A stretch of DNA of 64,000 nucleotides from Elymus sibiricus (lineage: Eukaryota; Streptophyta; Magnoliopsida; Poales; Poaceae): the NCBI GenBank assembly GCA_039707655.1, contig CM077676.1:375662114-375726113 (forward strand). The letters run 5' to 3'. Of the stretch, positions 57,285 through 64,000 are shown in pieces (position 1 is the first letter of the stretch; each line of letters opens with the position of its first letter). A program made the translations under genes and the position numbers. The notes below the pieces were generated by a model that worked only from the letters and a program-made list of their open reading frames with translations, had not been told where the DNA came from and searched no databases.

Positions 57285-58432
57285 TGTTGGAAATATGCCC
57301 TAGAGGCAATAATAAATTGGTTATTATTATATTTCCTTGTTCATGATAATCGTTTATTATCCATGCTATAATTGTATTGATTGGAAACTCAAATACATGT
57401 GTGGGTACATAGACAACACTGTGTCCCTAGTAAGCCTCTAGTTGACTAGCTTGTTGATCAAAGATGGTTAAGGTTTCCTAGCCATGGACATGAGATGTCA
57501 TTTGATAACGGGATCACATCATTAGGAGAATGATGTGATGGACAAGACCCAAACTGTAAACGTAGCATTTGATCGTGTCAGTTTATTGCTATTGTTTTCT
57601 GCATGTCAAGTATCTGTTCCTTTGACCATGAGATCATGCAACTCACTGACACCGGAGGAATACCTTGTGTGTATCAAATGTCGCAACGTAACTGGGTGAC
57701 TATAAAGGTGCTCTAAAGGTATCTCCGAGGATGTCTGTTGGGTTGGCATGGATCAAGACTGGGATTTGTTACTCCGTATGACGGAGAGGTATCTCAGGGC
57801 CCACTCGGTAATACAACATCACAATGAGCCTTGCAAGCAATGTGACTAAAAGTGTTAGCCACGAGATCTTGTATTACGGAACGAGTAAAGAGACTTGCCG
57901 GTAACGAGATTGAACTAGGTATAGAGATACCGACGATCGAATCTCGGGCAAGTAACATACCGAAGAACAAAGGGAACAGCATACGGGATTAACTGAATCC
58001 TTGACATAGAGGTTCGACCGATAAAAGATCTTCGTAGAATATGTAGGAGCCAATATGGGCATCCAGGTCCCGCTATTGGTTATTGGCCGTAGAGGTGTCT
58101 CGGTCATGTCTACATAGTTCTCGAACCCGCAGGGTCTACACACTTAACGTTTGGTGACGATTAGTATAATTGAGTTATTATGTTGGTGACCGAAAGTTGT
58201 TCGGAAGTCTCGGATAAGATCCCGGACATGACGAGGATCTCTGGAATAGTCCGGAGGTAAAGATTGATATATGTGATAATAGTGTTTTGATCTCCGAAAG
58301 AGTTCCGGAGTTCACCGGAAGGGGTTCCGGATGTTTACCGAAGTGTTCGGGTGCAGCAACACTTTATATGGGCCAAGGGATAAAAGCCCACGAGGTATTG
58401 GAAAGTGCAAAAGTAGTTTTGCTGCCGCGTAA

Positions 58433-58545
58433 GCGGTACTACCGCTTGTGTGAAGCGGTACTACCGCCCGAGCGGTACTACCGCTTGTGTGAAGCGGTAC
58501 TACCGCCCAAGCGGTACTACCGCTTGTGTGAAGCGGTACTACCGC
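58433..58545 (+). repeat. 39-bp tandem repeat of palindromes GCGGTACTACCGC
   Basis: Six perfect 13-base palindromes start at 58433, 58455, 58472, 58494, 58511 and 58533, with alternating spacing of 22 and 17 (period 39, three units). It lies about 130-240 bases upstream of the TATA box, in the U3. Confidence 0.85.
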
Positions 58546-58676
58546 TTGTGCGCGGCTGTGCGCGGTTCGGCAGGGATCCGAGTTGGACTCTTTTCCTGCG
58601 GGCCAAACCGACCTTGTGCGGGTAAAACCGACCTGGAGGAGGCTTTTACTCCAAGTTTAGACCCCAAGGCTCAACA

Positions 58677-58684
58677 TATAAATA
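58677..58684 (+). promoter_or_regulatory. TATA box of the Angela-type LTR
   Basis: TATAAATA, 1392 bases into the LTR. The transcript would start about 30 bases downstream. Confidence 0.75.
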
Positions 58685-59151
58685 GAGGGGCAGGGCTAGC
58701 ACACGGGACACATCAGGATTTCCCAAGCCGTGTGCCGGCAACCCTAGCCCTCTAGTTCCTCCGTCATAATCTCCGTAGCGCTTGGCGAAGCCCTGCAGAG
58801 ATTGTTCCTCACCACCATCACCACGCCGTCGTGCTGCTGGAACTCAACCACTACTTCACCATCGCTCGCTGGATCGAGGAGGTGAAGGCGTCATCAAGCC
58901 GTACGTGTGTTGAACGCGGAGGTGCCGTCCGTTCGGCACTAGATCGGAAGGATCGTGATTGGATCGCGGGACGCTCGGCGATTTGGATCGCGAAGACGTT
59001 CGACTACATCAACCGCGTTTATTAACGCTTCCGCTTAGCGATCTACAAGGGTATGTAGATTCACTCTCCCTCTCGTAGATGCTCATCACCATGGATAGAT
59101 CTTGTGTGTGCGTAGGAAAATTTTTGTTTCCCATGCAACGTTCCCCAACAG

Positions 59152-59168
59152 TGGCATCATGAGCCAGG
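59152..59168 (+). other. Angela-type primer binding site, tRNA-iMet-like
   Basis: TGGCATCATGAGCCAGG pairs with the initiator tRNA-Met 3' end apart from one mismatch and one inserted base, and abuts the LTR. Confidence 0.75.
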
Positions 59169-60431
59169 TCTATGCGTAGATGAGATCTCGAGTAGAACAC
59201 AAACGAGTTGTGGGCGTGGGTGTATACATATTGCTTGCCGTTACTAGTTGATATTTGATTCGGCGGTACTGTGAGATGAAGCGGCCCGGACCGACATTAC
59301 GCGTACACTTACGCGAGACAGGTTCCTTCAACTGACATGTAACTTCGTTGCATAAAGATGGCTAGCGGGTGTCTGTCTCTCTCACTTTAGTTGAATCGAT
59401 TTCAATGAAGAGGGTTCTTTTAGAAGATCAAAAAGCAATCACTACACCACGTTGTGGTTTTGCGTAGGTAAGAACGGTTCTTGCAAACCCGTAGCAGCCA
59501 CGTAAAATTTGCAACAACAATTAGAGGACGTCTAACTTGTTTTTGCAGGGTATGTTGTGATGTGATATGGCCAATTACATGATGAGATATATGTGATGTA
59601 TGAGATGATCATGTGTTGTATAGAATATCACGACTTGCATGTCGATGAGTACGGCAACTGGCAGGAGCCATAGAGTTGTCTTTAATTATTGTATGACCTG
59701 CGTGTCAATCATTAAGCGCTATGTAATGCTTTACTTTATCGCTAAACGTTAGCAATAGTCGTGGAAGCAACAGTCGGCGCGACAACCTTATGGCGACACG
59801 TTGATGGAGATCAAGATGATGGAGATCATGGTGTCATGCCGGTGACGATGGAGATCATGCCGGTGCTTTGGAGATGGAGATCAAAAGCACAAGTTCATGG
59901 CCATATCATGTCACTTATGATTTGCATGTGATGTTAATCCTTTTATGCATCTTATTTTGCTTAGGACGACGGTAGCATTATAAGGTGATCCCTCACTTAA
60001 ATTTCAAGATAAATTGTGTTCTCCCCAAGTGTGCACCGTTGCGAAAGTTCGTCGTTTCGAGACACGCCGTGATGATCGGGTGTGATAGACTCTACGTTCG
60101 CATACAACGGGTGTAAGCCATGTTGCACGTGCGGAACACTCGGGTTAAACTTGACGAGCCTAGCATGTACAGACATGGCCTCGGAACACAAGAGACCGAA
60201 AGGTCGAACATGAGTCATATAGTAGATATGATCAACATGAAGATGTTCACCATTGAAACCACCTCAACTCACGTGATGATCGGACTTGAGTTGGTGGATT
60301 TGGATCATGTTACACTTGAATGACCGGAGGGATGTCAATTTGAGTGGGAGTTTTTAAAGTAATATGATTAACTAAACTCATTATCTAGAACAATAGTCTA
60401 AGTTGTCTTTGCTATATTTATGTTGTAGATC
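59169..60431 (+). other. Untranslated leader of the Angela-type element
   Basis: 1.26 kb between primer site and gag, with short out-of-frame ORFs only. Long leaders are usual in BARE-1-like elements. Packaging and dimer signals are expected here, but none can be named from sequence alone. Confidence 0.8.
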
Positions 60432-61508
60432 ATGGCTCGCGCAGTAGCACCCCTGAATTTTAATGCGTTCCTAGAGAAAGCTAAGTTGAAAGATGATGGA
60501 AGTAACTTTGTGGACTGGGCCCGTAATCTAAGGATTATCCTTACGGCTTCCCAGAAGGCTTATGTCCTTGATGCACCGCTTGGTGATCCACCCGCTCCAG
60601 TTGAGTCTCTAGACGTTGTGAACGCCTGGCAGGCTCGTTCTGATGATTACTCAATAGTTCAATGTGCAATGTTGTATGGCTTAGAACCGGGACTTCAAAG
60701 ACGTTTTGAACGTCATGGAGCATATGAGATGTTCCAGGAGTTGAAGTTTATCTTTCAGAAGAATGCCCGGATCGAGAGATATGAGATCTCCGATAAGTTC
60801 TATGCTTGCAAGATGGAGGAGAACGGGTCTATCAGTGATCACGTGCTCAGAATGTCTGGGTACTCCACCCGTCTGGCTGAGTTAGGGATGCCCCTTCCGC
60901 CAGAGGCTATCACTGACAGAGTTCTTCAATTATTGCCACCTAGCTACAAGAGCTTCGTGTTGAACTATAACATGCACGGGATGAACAAGTCAGTCGCCGA
61001 GCTGTTTGCGATGCTGAAAGCCGCTGAGTCTGAAATTCAGAAGGAGCATCAAGTGTTGATGGTCAATAAAACCACTAGTTTCAAGAAAAATGGCAAGGGT
61101 AAGAAGGGTAACTCCAAGAAGAGTGGCAAAGCAGTTGCTCCTCTCGTGAAGAAACCCAAGGCTGGACCCAAACCAGAAACTGTGTGTTTTCATTGCAAGG
61201 GAACTGGACACTGGAAGCGGAATTGCCCCAAGTATTTGGCTGACAAGAAGGCGGCCAACAACAAACAAGGTATATATGATATACATGTTATTGATGTGTA
61301 CCTTACCAACTCTCGTTGTAGTGCCTGGGTATTTGATACCGGTGCGGTTGCTCATATTTGCAACTCAAAACAGGAACTGCGGAATAGACGGAGGCTGGCA
61401 AAGGACGAAGTGACGATGCGCGTGGGAAATGGTTCCAAGGTTGATGTGATCGCCGTCGGCACGCTCGCTCTTCGATTACCGTCGGGATTAGTGATGAACC
61501 TAAAATAA
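60432..61508 (+). CDS. Angela-type gag and protease, ended early by a frameshift
   Basis: 358 codons from MARAVAPLNFNAF. The copia gag domain covers about residues 10-200 (DDGSNFVDWARNLR, YACKMEENGSISDHVL). It is followed by a Lys/Gly-rich basic stretch and a CCHC knuckle at residues 252-265 (CFHCKGTGHWKRNC). The protease active site AWVFDTGAVAHICNS has its catalytic Asp at residue 302. The frame ends at TAA 61506-61508 because the A run at 61502-61505 is one base longer than the reading frame on either side allows. Beyond this point the protein continues in the next frame. Gag forms the particle and protease cuts the polyprotein. The start codon is the first Met after the leader and matches the start seen in the BARE-1 group. 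Confidence 0.92.
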   Translation: MARAVAPLNFNAFLEKAKLKDDGSNFVDWARNLRIILTASQKAYVLDAPLGDPPAPVESLDVVNAWQARSDDYSIVQCAMLYGLEPGLQRRFERHGAYEMFQELKFIFQKNARIERYEISDKFYACKMEENGSISDHVLRMSGYSTRLAELGMPLPPEAITDRVLQLLPPSYKSFVLNYNMHGMNKSVAELFAMLKAAESEIQKEHQVLMVNKTTSFKKNGKGKKGNSKKSGKAVAPLVKKPKAGPKPETVCFHCKGTGHWKRNCPKYLADKKAANNKQGIYDIHVIDVYLTNSRCSAWVFDTGAVAHICNSKQELRNRRRLAKDEVTMRVGNGSKVDVIAVGTLALRLPSGLVMNLK

Positions 61509-64000
61509 GTGTTATTTGGTGCCTGCGTTAAGCATGAACATTATATCTGGATCTTGTTTATTGCGAGACGGTTACTCATTTAAATCAGAGAATAATGGTT
61601 GTTCTATTTATATGAGTAATATCTTTTATGGTCATGCACCCGATGTGAGGGGTTTATTCTTATTGAATCTCGATAGTAATGATACACATGTTCATAACAT
61701 TGATGCCAAAAGATGTAGAATTGATAATGATAATACCACTTTCTTGTGGCACTGCCGTTTAGGTCATATTGGCGTAAAACGCATGAGGAAGCTCCATGCT
61801 GATGGACTTTTGGAGTCACTTGATTTTGAATCACTTGACACATGTGAGCCATGCCTCATGGGCAAGATGACTAAAACTCCGTTCTCTGGAACAATGGAAC
61901 GGGCAAGTGACTTATTGGAAATCATACATACTGATGTGTGCGGTCCGATGAGCATTGAGGCGCGCGGTGGTTATCGTTACTTTCTCACCTTCACTGATGA
62001 CTTAAGTAGATATGGGTATATTTACTTAATGAAACACAAGTCTGAAACATTTGAAAAGTTCAAACAATTTCAGAGTGAAGTTGAGAATCATCGTAACAAG
62101 AAGATTAAATTCCTACGATCTGATCGAGGAGGAGAATATCTGAGTTATGAGTTTGGCAGTCACTTAAGACAGTGTGGAATTGTTTCACAATTAACACCGC
62201 CTGGAACACCACAGCGTAATGGTGTGTCCGAACGTCGTAATCGAACCTTATTGGATATGGTGCGATCTATGATGTCTCTTGCCGATTTGCCACTATCGTT
62301 TTGGGGTTATGCATTAGAGACAGCTGCATTCACTTTAAATAGGGCACCATCGAAATCCGTTGAGACGACGCCAAATGAACTTTGGTTTGGCAAGAAGCCA
62401 AAGCTGTCGTTTCTTAAAGTTTGGGGATGTGATGCTTATGTCAAAAAGCTTCAGCCTGAAAAGCTGGAACCCAAAGCGGAGAAATGCGTCTTCATAGGAT
62501 ACCCAAAAGAGACAGTTGGGTATACCTTCTACCTCAGATCCGAAGGCAAAGTGTTTGTCGCTAAAAACGGAACATTTCTTGAGAAAGAGTTTCTCTCGAA
62601 AGAATTGAGTGGGAGGAAGATAGAACTTGATGAGGTTGTTGAACCTTTACTTCAACCTGAGAGTAGCGCAGCGCAGAAAATTGTTTCTGTGGAGCCTACA
62701 TTAGCTGAAGAGGAAGTTAATGATGATGATCATGAAGCTTTGGATCAAGTTGCTATCGAACCTCGTAGGTCGACAAGGACGCGTACTGCTCCTGAGTGGT
62801 ACGGCAACCCTGTCTTAGAGGTCATGTTGTTAAACAACGATGAACCTACGAGCTATGGAGAAGCGATGATGGGCCCGGATTCCGAGAAGTGGTTAGAGGC
62901 CATGAAATCCGAGATGGGATCCATGTATGAAAACAAAGTATGGACTTTGGAAGTATTACCTGAAGGGCGTAAAGCCATTCAGAACAAATGGATCTTTAAG
63001 AGGAAGACGGACGCGGACGGTAATGTCACCGTCTATAAAGCTCGACTTGTGGCAAAGGGTTTTTCACAAGTTCAAGGAGTTGACTACGATGAGACCTTCT
63101 CACCCGTAGCGATGCTTAAGTCCGTCAGAATCATGTTAGCAATAGCTGCCTTTTTCGATTATGAAATTTGGCAGATGGATGTCAAAACAGCGTTCCTTAA
63201 CGGTTACCTTAAGGAAGAGTTGTATATGATGCAACCAGAAGGTTTTGTCGATCCAGAGAATGCTGACAAAGTTTGCAAACTCCAGCGATCCATTTATGGA
63301 CTGGTGCAAGCATCTCGGAGTTGGAATCTTCGCTTTGATGAAGTGATCAAAGCGTTCGAGTTTATACAAGTTTACGGAGAAGCTTGTATTTACAAGAAAG
63401 TGAGTGGGAGCTCTATAGCGTTTCTAATATTATATGTGGATGACATATTGCTGATTGGAAACAATATAGAAATGTTGGAAAGCGTGAAGGAATATTTGAA
63501 CAAGAGTTTTTCAATGAAGGACCTAGGAGAAGCTGCTTTCATATTAGGCATCAAGATCTATAGAGATAGATCAAGACGTTTAATAGGACTTTCACAAAGC
63601 ACATACCTTGATAAGATTTTGAAGAAGTTCAAAATGGATCAGTCCAAGAAGGGGTTCTTGCCTGTTTTGCAAGGTGTGAAGTTGAGTAAGACTCAATGCC
63701 CAGTGACTGCAGAAGATAGAGAAAAGATGAGTGTCATCCCCTATGCTTCGGCCATAGGCTCTATCATGTATGCAATGCTGTGCACAAGACCCGATGTCAG
63801 CCTTGCCATAAGTATGGTCGGAAGGTTTCAAAGTGATCCAGGAATGGAACACTGGACGGCGGTCAAAAATATCCTGAAGTACCTGAAAAGGACTAAGGAC
63901 ATGTTTCTCGTTTATGGAGGTGATCAAGAGCTCGTCGTAAAGGGTTACGTCGATGCAAGCTTTGACACTGATCCGGATGACTCTAAGTCGCAAACCGGAT
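61504..64000 (+). CDS. Angela-type pol: integrase, RT, RNase H start (continues past the window)
   Basis: The frame beginning at 61504 has no stop codon to 64000, 832 codons. In order: end of protease; the pre-integrase zinc region (HCRLGH ... CEPC, about 61750-61860); the integrase core with Asp at 61933 (HTDVCGP), Asp at 62122 (LRSDRGGEY) and Glu at 62230 (GVSERRNRTL), which gives 35 residues between the last two, the classic DD35E; a variable linker; RT from about 62960 (NKWIFKRKTDADGN, QMDVKTAFLNG) with the catalytic YVDDILL at 63433; and RNase H from YVDASFD near 63946. Integrase before RT is the copia order. It has no own start codon, being the continuation of gag-protease after the frameshift. 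Confidence 0.93.

Larger units (their letters stand above)
57285..59150 (+). repeat. Angela-type 5' LTR
   Basis: 1866 bp, TGTTGG to CCCCAACA. It carries a palindrome array at 58433-58545 and a TATA box at 58677. Confidence 0.94.
57285..64000 (+). mobile_element. Angela/WIS/BARE-1 type copia element, 3' end outside the window
   Basis: LTR starting TGTTGGAAATATGCCC, tRNA-iMet-like primer site, long leader, gag-protease, integrase, RT and the start of RNase H in copia order. The only coding defect I find is one extra A that separates gag-protease from the rest. The left flank is CGCAA, the predicted right target duplication. It is the least decayed element here and probably the youngest. Confidence 0.95.

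Noticed and set aside
1..64000. A host protein-coding gene or a non-transposon gene cluster
   Set aside because: Almost every part can be assigned to a retrotransposon or its LTR. The exceptions are 57122-57284 and parts of the unknown ORFs, which still lie inside or between elements.

Overview
The window is a nested block of plant LTR retrotransposons. I see no host gene, no rRNA or tRNA gene, no CRISPR array and nothing bacterial. A nearly intact Angela/WIS/BARE-1 type copia element at the right end, together with many Athila-like gypsy elements primed by tRNA-Asp, points to a Triticeae grass (wheat, Aegilops, barley or rye). I lean to wheat or Aegilops, but that is inference. I use working letters for families because database names cannot be assigned by eye.

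Layout, left to right. 1-9128: family A element (A1) on the + strand with compound long terminal repeats. 9129-11758: 3' end of a second A-type element (A'). 11759-14780: fragment of a Tat/Retand-lineage gypsy element, with its integrase on the - strand and an extra antisense gene remnant on the + strand. 14781-16037 continuing at 50468-51123: LTR and internal 3' end of a third A-type element (A'') on the - strand. This one was split by family B (16038-50467, target duplication CTTCT).

Family B has very long LTRs (about 3.9 kb), a tRNA-iMet primer site and a short non-coding interior. Its 5' LTR carries two insertions: family E (16946-23985, - strand, target duplication CATCT) and an 11-kb head-to-head inverted pair of A elements (26009-37005). 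Its 3' LTR is interrupted by the related family C (42714-50307), which has an extra ORF, a gag-protease remnant and no polymerase. Next come family D (51124-57121, - strand), an Athila-lineage element with decayed gag, protease, RT, RNase H and integrase, then a short unclassified piece, then the Angela element (57285 to the window end).

Order of events read from the nesting: the Tat fragment is oldest, then A'', then B, then E, the inverted A pair and C inside B. D cut into A'', and Angela went in after D. Families A and E encode no polymerase. They share their 3' interior and U3 with each other, and E shares its U5 end and primer site type with D, so a D-like Athila element is a plausible source of enzymes for them.

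The observations most worth checking are: (1) the compound LTR of A1, in which a primer site, a gag piece, an inverted LTR head and a promoterless LTR lie inside both terminal repeats; (2) the inverted A pair, bounded at both ends by the U5 end of an LTR, with a 36-bp target deletion and no target duplication; (3) stem-loops with compensatory stem changes in the interiors of A and E and in the A-type U5; (4) an unknown ORF conserved between E and A; and (5) exon-like acidic segments inside the LTRs of B and C.
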